From NCBI GenBank assembly GCA_033239525.1, contig BSYO01000020.1:11038308-11102307 (forward strand): a stretch of 64,000 nt of DNA, given 5' to 3'. This document shows positions 43,906 through 55,286 of this stretch, one piece after another. Position numbers and translations under genes: made by a program. The stretch is from Nepenthes gracilis (lineage: Eukaryota > Streptophyta > Magnoliopsida > Caryophyllales > Nepenthaceae). The notes under the pieces are model-generated. The model saw only the letters and a list, made by a program, of their open reading frames with translations, was not told where the DNA came from and ran no database searches. Every line of letters starts with the position of its first letter. Position 1 is the first letter of the stretch.

Positions 43906-45682
43906 TTTGCTCTAGCCTCCTGGCCGCCTTCCAATTTTCTGCTCGAGGAATGTGAACCAGGGTCAGCTTGTCGAAGCCCTGGATGGTCTCCTTTTCCTTT
44001 CCCAGGTACTTGGCCAAGGAAGGGTTGTTTGCCTCGAAGCCCCCATTGACCTGGTTGACGATTAATTCGGAGTCGTTGTGGACTGCCAACCTCTTGGCAG
44101 ATCACTCCTTTGCCAATCGCAAGCCAGCCAGTAAGGGCTTCGTACTCGGCGACGTTGTTGGTCGCTGGGAAATCAAGTTTCAGGGAATACTTGATCTCAA
44201 ATCCGTCAAGGGTCGTTAAGATCACCCCTGCTCCACAGCCACTGTCCGTGGATGATCCATCCACGTGGAGTGTCCATTCTGGGGCCTCACCGGGTTGTTC
44301 TTCGTTTTCTGCGGGCTGTTCCTCTTGAATGGGTGTCGTGGTCTCAACGATGAAGTCGGCCAGAGACTGCGCCTTTATAGCAGGTCTGGGCCTGAACTCA
44401 ATGTCGAACTCACCCAATTCAATGGCCCACTTTACCAATCGCCCCAAAACGTCAGGCTTTTGGAGTATGCCTTTCAGTGGCTGGTCCGTAAGGACCACTA
44501 CGCGATGCGCCTGAAAGTATGGCCTTAATTTTCGCGCTGCGAAGATAAGTGCCAGTGCCATTTTTTCAGCGCACGGGTAGCGAGTTTCTGAGCCGGTCAA
44601 TGTCTTGCTTACATAATAGACCGGTTGTTGGATATCGGACTCTTGGCGCACGAGGACGGAGCTGAGGGATGCTTCCGATACTGCCAAGTAAAGGTACAGC
44701 TCCTCTCCATCTTTGGGTGATGCCAACAACGGTGGGCTGGCCAGATACTGCTTCAACTCATCGAAGGCGGTCTGGCAGTCAGCCGTCCACTGGAACCCGT
44801 TAGACTTTGTCCCTCTTAAGGCTTTAAAGAAGGGCTGGTACTTGTCTCCAGACTTGGCGAGGAACGGATAGAGCGACCCGGCCGTCCCGACCAATCGGCC
44901 GGACGTCTTTTACGCTTCTCGGGGGAGCCATGTCAGCCAGGGCCTTAATCTTTTCTGGGTTTGCCTCCATCCCTCGCTGAGAGACGATGAAACCCAAGAA
45001 CTTTCCTGAGGCTACCCTGAAGACACACTTGGTTGGATTTAATTTCATTTGGTGCTAGCGGAGCACCCCAAATGACTCTTCCAGGTCACGTATGTGGTCG
45101 CCCGTGACTCTGCTCTTGACGAGCATGTCGTCGACGTAGACCTCCATGTTGCGACCGATTTCCTTTTCGAACATCTTGTTCACTAGTCGCTGGTAGGTGG
45201 CTCCAGCGTTCTTTCACCCGAAGGGCATGACCCTATAGCAATAGGTTCCATGGTCCATCATGAACGAGGTATGCTCCTCGTCTTCTGGACTCATCCTGAT
45301 CTGGTTGTAGCCCGAATAAGCATCCATGAAGCTTAGCAGCTCGTGCCCTGCCGTGGAGTCAACCAGTAGGTCAATCCGAGGCAAGGGAAAGCTGTCCTTC
45401 GGGCAGGCCTTGTTGACGTCGGTAAAATCGACGCACATTCGCCATTTCTCGTTGCTCTTCTTAACTAGGACGACGTTTGAGAGCCAATCCGGGTACTGGA
45501 CTTCTCTAATGAAGCCTGCGTCCAGCAGCTTCTTCACCTCCTCTCGGATGGCGATCAGTTTTTCAACGAAGTGGTTCCTCCGTTTCTGTCTGACCGGCTT
45601 TCGGTCTGGATCAAGGCCCAACTTATGGACCATCACCTCGGCTGAAATCCCGGGCATGTCTGCGGGAGTCCAGGCAAAAAGG
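43844..45682 (-). pseudogene. Tat-C reverse transcriptase-RNase H
   Basis: 45214-45657 carries RKPVRQKRRNH, RMCVDFTDVNKACPKDSFP and LLSFMDAYSGYNQIRM, ending at a TGA after VMPFG. The frame continues with NAGATYQRLVNKMFE and MEVYVDDMLVKS (about 45124-45150). 44824-45048 has KFLGFIVSQRGME and 43854-44894 the connection and RNase H (LHVDGSS, NNVAEYEAL). A frameshift after this splits the last RNase H block (HNDSELIVNQVNG) into 43844-44089. At 45682 the frame is cut by the solo LTR in the middle of LFAWTPADMPG. Confidence 0.9.
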
Positions 45683-48263
45683 TGTAATATCCCGGATCTT
45701 TGTTCAGATTAATTTAATACTAATTATGATTTTGGGCAAATTGGACGTGATAAAATTTATTAAATATTGAAAAATCTTTGGTGGATATTTGTATCGGTTG
45801 GGCTGGCGCCCGGGTGCGCCCGTGTTGTCGTCCGAATGTCGTTTTGGATTTTGGAATAAAAGAAAATTAAAACGGGATATATATATAATATATATAAATA
45901 TTATATATATATATATATATATATAATAATATTATTATTATTATTATAATATATAATTGGAAAAGAAAACAAAAAGTTGGATAAGGATAAAAAAAAAAAA
46001 AAGAGAGAAAAGTTGGAGATAAGGATCGGGGGAGAGAGGGAGTTAGGGTTTCTGCCGGCGTGCGGTGGGGGAGAGAAGGAGAAGGGAGAGGCCGCCGTTC
46101 GATGACTGCCGACGACAGCGACGGCGGTGTGCGGCGAGGACGGCACGGTGCCGGTGGTGGTCGGCGGCGCCGGTGGTGGTCATCGGTGGGTGCGGTAATT
46201 TGATCGGTGGTGTTGCGAACGGAAATCGCACGAGGAAGAGGAAGACGGCGGCGGCGTCGCAGGTGAACGGCGTCGACGGTGGCCGGGTGAGGCGGAGGAG
46301 GCCGGCGACGGCCACGTAAGGTGATGCGGTGGTCGATCGGCGGCAGCGGAGCGGTCGGCAACGGCCGGCAGAGGACGCGCGCACGAAGAGAGAGAAAGAG
46401 AGGAGAGATGGGCAGCGTGCGGACCGCGGGACGGCAGAGAGAGAAATGGTGCCGTTCGGGTGCTTCGGGACATTATTTCTTCAGATCTGCAAAATATGAG
46501 GTCCAGGCAAGTATCTGTAAACCCCCTCTTTGGTCTAATTTCAATTCCGATATATTTTGGATACTGTTTGGATTTTTACTAACATGCGTGTATTTTTATA
46601 TGCCTGAATTATTTATTCTGGACACGCGTGTGTAATTCATTGGATGTTTTGGAGATTGTTGGACTGGGTTTTATGATTTTGGAGAATTTGATATTTTTCT
46701 AAAAGCCCGAATAATTTATTGGACTCGATGTATATTTATATCAGTATCTGTAACGAAAATATACACGAAATTTGCATTGGCTGTGTATTTTCATATACAC
46801 GTGCCGGGTTGTGGTCACTACATTTGGATTTGGATTATTTGATTCTGGCCAGCTCCCGACGGGGAGATTATTTGTTATTTAGAAATCCCTTTCCGCCGGC
46901 AGGAAAGGCTTGGAGTAGTGACCCTTCCCATTTGGATGATTTGATTTGACCTTAGAATATATTCGGACGTCCTAATATATCTGACAAACTTGAGGAATGC
47001 ACCCAAAGCCGCGGGTGGCAAAACATAGTGAGCAACCTTATCTATGGGTATACAATACATGGATTTTGGCCTAAGGTTACCGGGATTATGTGTAACCCTT
47101 CCTCAAGTTAGTCTATAAATAATGAGAACCCAACTTTTGTGCATAATTTGTATTTTTGCATTAATTGGTATTGGATTTTGATTTGGATATGGATTTTGGA
47201 CTTGGATTTAAGATTCGCCGATTTTGCCTATAATTGGGCCTGGTATGTCTCGTACAACAATTTTGAATATATGTTTTGATCCGAACCTTTGGAATATCTG
47301 TCGCGGTGCTGCTTCGGTATCTGCGCACGCTATTGGATCATCCGGCTATCGGATTCTGCCTCAGATCACAAGCTGATCGGGCATTGGACTTGGACTTGGA
47401 CTCGGAATTGGATTTGGACTCGGCATCCGGCTATCGGATTCTGCCTCAGATCACAAGCTGATCGGGTATTGGATTTGGATTTGGAATCGGACTCGGATTT
47501 GGACTCCGATCGACATCGGTTTTGGAATTGGTTCGGATCACCTATGTTTTTGTTATATATATATTTATATATATATATACGTCCCGATGAGGACTATTTT
47601 GGAAATTTGGACATTTGTTTGGACTTAGACATTTGATTTGAGTACGAGACTACCATTGAATTTTGAAATTTGGATCTTGGATTTCGGTTGGATTCGTTTT
47701 ATCGGCGATTTGGATTTATTCTGAAATTTTGATTGGATTTTTCACCCATTTGACATTCTCTCTGATTTATTGGACTTCTTTTGACTAAATATGATACTTG
47801 CTGGGCATTAGGCTCATTTTTCTGTTTTGTCCCTTCAGAGTAGAAGGTTCGGATGCAGTACAGGAGTACAGACATGTTCGGTCAGATATTCGTCCGAGTT
47901 GGTGAGTTTCTGTTTATTATGGTTTGCATTGATATTTGATGCATTTGGATTATGGAATTGGCCGGATATAGGCTTATTGTTATATGTTGGGAATAATTGA
48001 ATATTTGTTTATGTTTGATTATGATTTTTGGGTCGGATTATTACCTCCCTTACGATGATTGTAGAGCAGGTCGTATTTATTTTGCTCGGACTATTGTTCG
48101 ATGAGGTCCTGTGAGGATTTTAAATTTGTTGAGTGTATATTTTGGTTTGTCACATCCGAATTTTGGGACTTGGTATTATTGGTTTTAAAATTAATTGGGA
48201 TTTTAGATTTTAGAAATTATAATTAATTATTTAAATTGACCTGCTTGGTTCGGGTTCGTGACA
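45683..48263. repeat. 2.6 kb solo LTR inserted in Tat-C pol, with 5-bp target duplication
   Basis: The insertion starts TGTAATATCCCGG and ends TTCGTGACA, flanked by aaagg at 45678-45682 and 48264-48268. Deleting it and one aaagg restores reading through RNAN-LFAW, the equivalent of ANSDVFTW in Tat-B. No internal element sequence is present, so it is a solo LTR left by LTR-LTR recombination. The ends and length fit long gypsy LTRs (Tekay/Del style); the strand is uncertain. It contains an (AT)n run (45887-45960), a CG-rich block (46030-46480) and a tandem duplication (47342-47470). Frames inside are low-complexity. Confidence 0.9.
47342..47470. repeat. Tandem duplication within the solo LTR
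   Basis: CCGGCTATCGGATTCTGCCT starts at about 47342 and again at 47427, giving an ~85-bp unit, followed by runs of GGATTTGGACTTGG-like 6-bp steps (about 47380-47520). The Leu/Asp-rich frames here (LDLDSELDLDS) are translations of this simple repeat, not genes. Confidence 0.85.
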
Positions 48264-49350
48264 AAAGGTTTGCGTTCCTTCGTAGAAACGCGATCAATTC
48301 ATCACGTAGCGGCCCGGTGAGTGAGCTGCCAATCTGGACACACTTATCCGGTTCCCCCGGGTCCAGTGGGACCAGATCCGTGGCTTCACCAGGCTGCGCT
48401 TGCTGCAAGGTGGTCTCGTCTCGGTGATCGAGTTCTCCCACAGTGCCAGTTCTGCCACTAGGGGCAATCTGGGCCATGTAACAGGTCCGTCCAGTGACCT
48501 GATCTCCCAGAACTTCTCCGACGCCGTAGGGCGTCGGGAATTTTATTTTCAGATGTGGAATTGACGTGACTGCCCCAAACGCCGTTAGGCACGGCCTGCC
48601 TAGTATCGCGTTGTACACAGAGGGCAGGTCAACCACTAGAAAGGTTAGCATACGACTTGCTGTTTTTGGGTAGGTGCCCAGGGTGACTTCCAGTTGGATT
48701 GTCCCTTGAACGGGCACCGGTTCATTGTCAAGGCCGTATAAAGGTCCTTCAGCAGGTTTTAGTTGATTCTTTTTTAGGCCTAATCTAAAGAACGCGTCCA
48801 AATAAAGCAAGTCTTTAGAGCTACCATTATCAATAAAGACTCGCTTCAGCTGGTAGTCCGAAGTACCATCTGAAACGAGTGCCGAAATTACAAAGGGGTC
48901 AGCATGGGGGGAGATTACATGGTTCGAATCACAGTCACTAAAGCTAATAATGTTGTCCACTACGCGCTGTTTTTTTCTCCCAGTCTGCTGCTCCTTGCTG
49001 TCTTCCAAGCTCCTGGCAGGTCGGGTGGTGATCATGTTGACTACACCTGCCGCAATCCAATTCCGGGGAGGCGTCTGCTCCTGCCCCTCTTCATCAGCTA
49101 CTCCCGGGTTCTGTCTAGGTCCCTTGACAAATCGAGTGAAATGTCCCCTGTGAATCAGGTCTTCAATTTCCCTCTGCAATGTCTTGCAGTCTTCGGTTGA
49201 GTGGCCAGCAGAGCGGTGGAAGTCACAGTACTTAGACTGATTTCCAGTGTCTTTTTTCAGGGTCTTTGGCCACTTCAGAAACTTTTTCCCACGGATCTGC
49301 ATCAGGACATTGGAGCGTGTGTCCGTCAAGGGTGTGAAAGTGGTGGGCCC
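48264..49350 (-). CDS. Tat-C gag C-terminus and aspartic protease (intact partial frame)
   Basis: The open frame runs from the junction near 49350 to the solo LTR. It has VLMQIRGKKFLKWPKTLKK, the finger YCDFHRSAGHSTEDC followed by KTLQREIEDLI, the protease site FIDNGSSKDLLYL, then VYNAILGRPCLTAFGAVTS and FPTPYGVGEVLGDQ, the lead into RT. It shows what Tat-B looked like before its frameshifts. The first residues of the computed frame (MNLNSYTFF) and the last (SRTRTKQVNLNN) come from Gyp-1 LTR and the solo LTR, so the true frame is open at both ends. Confidence 0.85.
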
Positions 49351-49356
49351 GTAGGA

Positions 49357-49671
49357 GACCAAGAGAAAATGGGGAAAGAAAGTATAACTATTCAAATTCA
49401 TTCAATTAATTAATATTAAATCAAACAATAGATTTAGAATCATTGTACAGTGAACCATATTCTTAAGATAATTTAGAAATAAAATCAAATTTAAACATTT
49501 TTAATTTGAAAATAATATAAATTAGAAATAAAATATCTTCTAAGTAGAAAGAAAATTAAATCTAATTTAAAAATAAAATCAACGTTACTTTGAAAATTAA
49601 ATCAAATCAAATCTTTGTATCTATTTAAAAATAAAATAAAATCATATCTCTAAATCTATGATGTTTGCATC
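49357..49671 (-). repeat. Gyp-1 5' LTR remnant
   Basis: Same sequence and orientation as 32045-32374, with substitutions, ending TGTTTGCA at 49671 on the plus strand (TGCAAACA on the sense strand). It abuts the broken gag of Tat-C. Confidence 0.7.
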
Positions 49672-49679
49672 AGGATGCC

Positions 49680-51660
49680 TAACTAAACTCAAGCCAGACT
49701 ATTGTAGAATGTTTACATCCGATACATACTCAAGGGACGCTTGAGAGTACTATTGACAGATTGCCAATACCTGACGTGCGCCTAAGGTGACGCTCGTATA
49801 CCATAATATTTTGCTATGGCACCCAATGCACACCTAATGAACGCACGTGCTCCTGTCTTCTGTGTAAGTATCATCTTATCATTTTTTTATCATCTCCTAC
49901 CAGATTATGAGAAAAGAGAGAGAAGGAGAAGAGGAAAAGAGAGAGGGGAGAGAAAAGGAGAGAGAAGGTTATTTGAAGTAAACCCAAGCAAGATTTTGGT
50001 CAATTTAAATTTAAAGCAAGTATATCCCAAATCTCCTTTCCTTTGTTGCTGAATTTCTCTTATTTCTTTGAGTATTTATTATTTTAAATACTTATGATGT
50101 TTTATTTTCGTATTTCAAATGTTTATTTATCATATGCATATACTATTCTTATTATTTTTCTATAACATTGTATGAAATTCATATCTAAATCCATACACAT
50201 TATATTATTCAGCTGATTTTCTGCACCACAATTTATGCAAGTATTGAAATCGGGTTTAAATGATTCTTGAATATTTTAAATTCGTATACAATATTCTTAC
50301 AAGCTTGAAATCATTAAGTATATGCCATGTATATTTTGAAAACTAATTAATTTGCCCTTAAATGTTTGCCAATAGAAATGAAATATTAAAATCTCAAAAT
50401 ATTGTTGGATTTTCTACAACTTTCATCATAAATAGTTTTGCATGTTTAAAAATGTTATAACATGACATTAGATGTTTTAAAATAAGTATGTTCAAATTTC
50501 TATAGAAATTTAAACCATTATATGACAAATGATTGGAAAAATTTAAATAAAACTCTATAATTTATAAAAAAAATTAAGAATATCTTTTTAAAATGAGTAA
50601 ATACCATGATTATTTATAATTTTATAGAATCTTTATCTGTTTATATATTGGACCATAATAAGAAAATTAGTTATGATATATTATAATATGTCTAAGTATA
50701 TTATAATGGTGATCGATATTCAAACTTATCATTTGCGGGATGAAAGCAATGTTAAGCCCCGTCTACAAAATTTTATGTATGACGGTCTACTTATGGGTCT
50801 TGAATAATAGTGTAAGGCCTTTAATTGTGTGAAAATAAATATAATCCAGATTTTAATTATTCATTTTTTCGTTGGTAAAGCCTTACTGACCATTAATCCA
50901 TAAAAATTAGCATGTTCAACATGATTTTTATAGTGCATTTCATATTAAGAACAAGGAATAAAGAATTTGAATGCTATACACGCTATAAAAATTCAAGAAT
51001 TTGCATCTAACATTTTAGTCATTAATCCTGTCGGCATAATTTAATATAAATGGTATATTTAACTATAGATAATTGATATGGCTTATTGAACATTCGATTT
51101 ACTTTTATTTCAGTTTTTGTTAACCCTCTAAATTAGCAAATTCAGACACTTGTAGGTAAGAATTATGGCTGAGGAGCTGATTCGAGAAAATTAGACTATG
51201 AATTAGAAGAAATTGAATGTTATATTTTATTTTAAAACATTAGTCGTAGAACGATTTATTTTTATTTCAGTCAATTGATTTTGTAACAATTTAGTTATTG
51301 CAATGTTCCTATAAGTAATATAATTGGATTCCAATTTTCTTGTATAGCTATTCGGTTACTCAAATCTTGGTATTGACGTGTCTCCTTATGCATGGACTGA
51401 CGTCATGGTGTAATCGATATGTAAAGCCACCTTCGAGTGTAGCGATTTTGGATCATATGTATTAGTTGGTTGTTAATTGATTGTGTCAGTTGTTATTATC
51501 AACTTGTAGTTTCGTCTAAAGTCGATTCAGGATTTTGGGACTCGTGACAACTTTATTTTGAGTTTTAAATTTTAAAAATGGATCAACTTAATAACTTGAG
51601 TAATTAAGATATGTTGGATTAATTATGTTACTCGTTCAGGTTAGGTAAGGGAACGTGACA
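49680..51660 (+). repeat. Long gypsy LTR-like segment ending GGGAACGTGACA
   Basis: The last 150 bp read GGATTTTGGGACT, then GTTTTAAATTTTAAAAATGG, and end GGGAACGTGACA at 51660, like the end of the solo LTR (GAATTTTGGGACTTGG ... GTTCGTGACA). A purine-rich block is at 49910-49970 and an ACTTGTAGGTAAGAAT word at 51149, as in long gypsy LTRs. The start was not fixed and no primer site follows. There is no protein gene; the 49816-50052 frame is purine-repeat coding. Confidence 0.55.
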
Positions 51661-52399
51661 GCTGTGGCAACCTAAACCCACCCAATCCACAAACACCACT
51701 CGGACTACTTACATAGAAAATAAGTAATATCATAAAATATCATTAACATCATAACATATATGATAAAAAATGACCACTAAGGTCTAATAAATCACCTTGA
51801 TACACTCAAAGTCATGGAAAAAATGCAGCGCTGAAACTAACAAACAAATAAAATCTATAAACTTCAAAACTTCTAGCAAGGCTTGCTAGCCAATACTAAC
51901 TCCACGACTCTCTCTTACTCTAAGGATTAGCCAATTGCCACTACTTGTGCTACTCCAGAAATACTCAACAAGTAACTTTGATCAAAGCCAATAATAGAGA
52001 AGATTAAACAATCTAAGCAATTCAAATGTCAATAATGCTCTTAGTACAAGACAAGATATGATATATAATGTAATAACAATTCTGGGATGACAATTACTCA
52101 ATAATAATGTCAAGGTTAATAAATGATATTAACAAATAATCTATAAATTAAACTCAATGAATGATCTTAATATCCCACAGGATATGCAATGGGTTCTAGT
52201 AAATCCTAATATAAACCTGATGTATCAAAGTATCATAGATATTAAAACCCTCCCATAAATTCTCTATAAATCTAACTTAACATCGGGTCTAATAAAAATA
52301 TTTGTGGATCTTATTTTGCAACTGTAGCCAAACATCAATATATTTATACCCCTATTAGTATAGTAAATATCATGAGAACTCTAATATTTATAAAATGCA
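51661..52399. repeat. Repeat-like AT-rich segment, left half of the Cop-3 target
   Basis: It begins TGTGGCAACCTAAACCC at 51664 and is split by Cop-3 from 57772-60119. Base composition and motifs suggest an LTR read on the minus strand (ending GGTTGCCACA), but I found no pair. No gene is seen. Confidence 0.35.
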
Positions 52400-53117
52400 T
52401 GTTGGGATATGGATCACTCCTTTATAGGCCCATATCCGATCGATAGACGGATCATATATTTGGCCGAAAACTCATATGGGTATGAGACGGAGTATTATTA
52501 TATTCCCGTGTGCTTAACGTGCAAGAAAAATAGCTGAAAGATGACCTAGTGGCAAAATAGAGTGCCGGCCGGACAAATGCTGGCCGAGGGCAACCTGACT
52601 ATCAAGCCGAAGTCGGTTAGACTACTAGTTCAAAGGCAATGAACTGCTTATCCGGCAGGATAGCCAGCTGTCGGTCTCAAAGATCCAGAAATGAAAAGGC
52701 ACACAAACACAATGCGTAAAAAAATGAGTGAGCAGGTGAGCAAGTGTTACAAATCACCTATAAAGTCTAGAGTAAGTGATCAACTTGTAGAGTAGGTAAC
52801 TGACTTGCAAAGTAGGTGCCATTAGTGAGGAAATTCACCTGTATATATTAATATTATTGCTACTGTGTTATATAACAGAATAATATAAGCAGTCATACTT
52901 TACTCTTATATTCTATTCTCTAGATTTTTGTAACTAAAAATTTTATATAGTAAAATTTACGGACTAAGTGTATCATAATTTTTTTTTATTCAGAAGAGGG
53001 TCTACACGTAAATTGTGTAGATCTCATTTCTCCCTTTCCTTTTGTGATTATTGTCTCATTATTATCATCGTTGTGTTCTTTCCTCTCGATCTAACTCTTG
53101 CCGACTGACTTCTAACA
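52400..53117 (+). repeat. Cop-3 5' LTR (718 bp)
   Basis: Starts TGTTGGGATATGGATCAC and ends TTCTAACA, like the Cop-1 LTR. TATA-like GTATATATTAATATT is near 52842. Confidence 0.88.
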
Positions 53118-53133
53118 AGTGGTATCAAAGAGA
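53118..53133 (+). other. Cop-3 primer binding site (tRNA-Met type)
   Basis: AGTGGTATCAAAGAGA follows the LTR directly and matches the TGGTATCAGAGC consensus with small changes. Confidence 0.85.
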
Positions 53134-53170
53134 GGTTATTTGTGCCGGTTGTTGAGTTTCACTGGAATTA

Positions 53171-53925
53171 ATGGAGGATGGAAACAAAATAATTTGCCTA
53201 AATGGCACAAACTACAATATTTGACAGAGTAAGATGGAGGATCTGCTATATGTCAAGACCCTGCGCCTTTTGGTGATCGGCACTCAAAAGCCCGATGCAA
53301 AGTCAGAGGAGGAATTGGTCTTTGAGTACAAGTAAGTCTGTGGCTTTATTCGACAGTTTGTGAATGATAATGTGTATAATCACATTAGGAATGAAACGGA
53401 TACAAAGATGTTGTAGGAGAAGTTGGAAATGATCTACGCTTCCAAAACTGGCAACAATAAGTTGTTTCACCCGATGAAACTGATGCAGGTGAAGTACAAG
53501 GAAGGCTCATCCATTGTCGACCAATTGAACAAATTCTAAGGATGTATGGACCTGTTGAGTAGTATGGGTATCAAGTTCAAATACAAAGTCTTGGGCTTGT
53601 GGCTCCTGACAACCTTGTCAAATCCATAGGAGGTGATAAAAATCAACATCACCAATACTGTGCTGAACGACATGGTGACTTTAGAAATGGCAAAAGGAGC
53701 CATACTGAATAAGGAGATGAGACGTCGGCCATAGGGGTCCTCTTCCTCTCCACACTCTGAAATTCTAGTCATAAAATCACAGGTAAGAAGTAAAGGTCAC
53801 AAACCTAAGTCTAGAGAAAAGAATCAAAGTAAGTCACAGTTGAGGTATCGGAACCTCAAGCGCCACTACTACAAAAAGAAATGCCACATTAAGAAATATT
53901 GTTACATGTGAAAGCATAAGAATGT
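53171..53925 (+). pseudogene. Cop-3 gag
   Basis: From ATG 53171: MEDGNKIICLNGTNYNI, then with stops FIRQFVNDNVYNHIRNET, VKYKEGSSIVDQLNKF, GLWLLTTLSNP and MVTLEMAKGAILNKEMRRRP. The zinc knuckle is decayed (HYYKKKCHIKKYCYM, first Cys lost). At least five in-frame stops. Confidence 0.85.
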
Positions 53926-55080
53926 GGACAAAGAGAGCAAGGCTGAGAAGGGACGAAATGAGAAGAAGGCCTTGGTCTCAATCGTCACTAAGGGTGACCT
54001 CTTGTTGACATATAAGATGGTTGATGTGGTAAATTTGACCGAAGATGAGTCCGATTGGGTGGTGGATACCGGTGCATCACTCCATGCCATGTCGGGAAGG
54101 GGATTGTTCCCATCTTACACTCTCGGAGATTTTAGAGTGCTAAGAATAGGAAGCAAAAGGGCGTCCCATATTACCAAAGGACATGTGACATGTGCTACAA
54201 ATTCGGTTGAATATAATTTTAGTTGACAAATTGGACGATGAAGGATACCATAACACCCTCAATGAAAGGGCATAGAAATTGGCCAGATGGTCTCTAGTTA
54301 TTACTTGTGGAAAAAAGATATTGGGCTTGTATGTGTTGTAAGCTTCTGTCATCGCCAAAGAGGTGCACGTCATGAGGAGTCAGGAGTTCCCAGACTTATA
54401 GCACCATCGACTGAGCCACATAAGCGAGAAGGGACTAAATAGTCTAGTCGAGAAGGACCTTCTCTGAGGTATAAAAGAAGCCAAACTGAGGATGTATCCT
54501 CATTCTATGGTGGGGAAGTAAAGACGGGTTTCATTCCTCAAAAATCCATCCGCTAAGAAGTTCAAACTGCTTGATTTGGTTCACACCGATGTATGCAGGC
54601 TATTTAAGGAGAAGTCATTAGAAGGAGCACAGTATTTCATCTCATTTATTGATGATTATTCAACAAAGTTGTAGGTTTATCTACTTAAAATGAAGGATCA
54701 AGCCCTCGGTGCCTTTGAATATTTTCATACTCTGGTAGAGAGACAGATGGGAAGAAAATTGAGGTGCATCCTGAGTGATGATAGAGGTGAGAACATCAGA
54801 GCTTTTAATGCATACTGTCGGTCACATGGTATTCGTCACTAAAAATCCCCACCAAAGGCACTGCAAGTAAATGGGGTTGTCGAGCGGATGAACTCCATTA
54901 GAAAAGTCCCAGAAAAGGTGTTATCCAGTAGGAAAGTATTCTACGACCACTTGCGAGTATTTAGATGTAGGGTATTTGTGCACATCCTGAAGGATGAAAG
55001 GACAAAATTGGAGTCGAAGAAGAGGGAATGCATCTTCTGTGGTTATGGGGAAGACAAGCCTCGATATTGATTCTATGACC
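53924..55080 (+). pseudogene. Cop-3 protease and integrase
   Basis: SDWVVDTGASLHAMS at about 54050-54095 keeps the D-T-G protease site. The integrase finger and core follow with stops: LLDLVHTDVC at about 54565, FIDDYSTKL at about 54645, ILSDDRGENI at about 54770, and VERMN at about 54875. 54888-55070 holds KVFYDHLRVFRCRVFVHILK, the post-core block. Confidence 0.82.
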
Positions 55081-55286
55081 TGATTGAGAAAAAACTCGTC
55101 TAGTCAAGAAATGTAGTATTCGCTAAGGATGAAACGATTGAAGATATTGGCAAGAAGATGAAGGTCTTTTCCAACAATGACAGCAGCTAGGCTACTAATA
55201 TAAACCTTGAATCCGTCCGTTCGGAGTCGATTTATCAGAAGGCTGGCGGTTATGATATTACCAAAGAGGAAGGAGACTGAGAGATT

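Larger units (their letters stand above)
37644..49355 (-). mobile_element. Tat-C: Ty3/gypsy Tat-like retrotransposon, 5' end deleted
   Basis: The left (3') LTR is complete (37644-38988); then polypurine tract, antisense gene (plus strand), tandem array, integrase, RNase H, RT, a solo LTR insertion (45683-48263), protease and gag C-terminus. The gag frame ends abruptly at about 49345-49358, where Gyp-1 LTR sequence begins, so the 5' LTR and gag N-terminus are lost. The left flank is atttt; no right duplication can exist. Removing the solo LTR, protease and RT read in the same order as in Tat-B. Confidence 0.88.

Noticed and set aside
45867..46384. Long Pro/Arg/Ser-rich frames on both strands
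   Set aside because: They come from a CG-rich and AT-repeat stretch of the solo LTR and do not recur as a protein.
47276..47636. Leu/Asp- and Trp/Thr-rich frames
   Set aside because: They translate a GGATTTGGACTTGG-like simple repeat within the solo LTR.
51661..52399. Host gene fragment next to Cop-3
   Set aside because: No exon-like conserved peptide was found; the segment looks repeat-derived.
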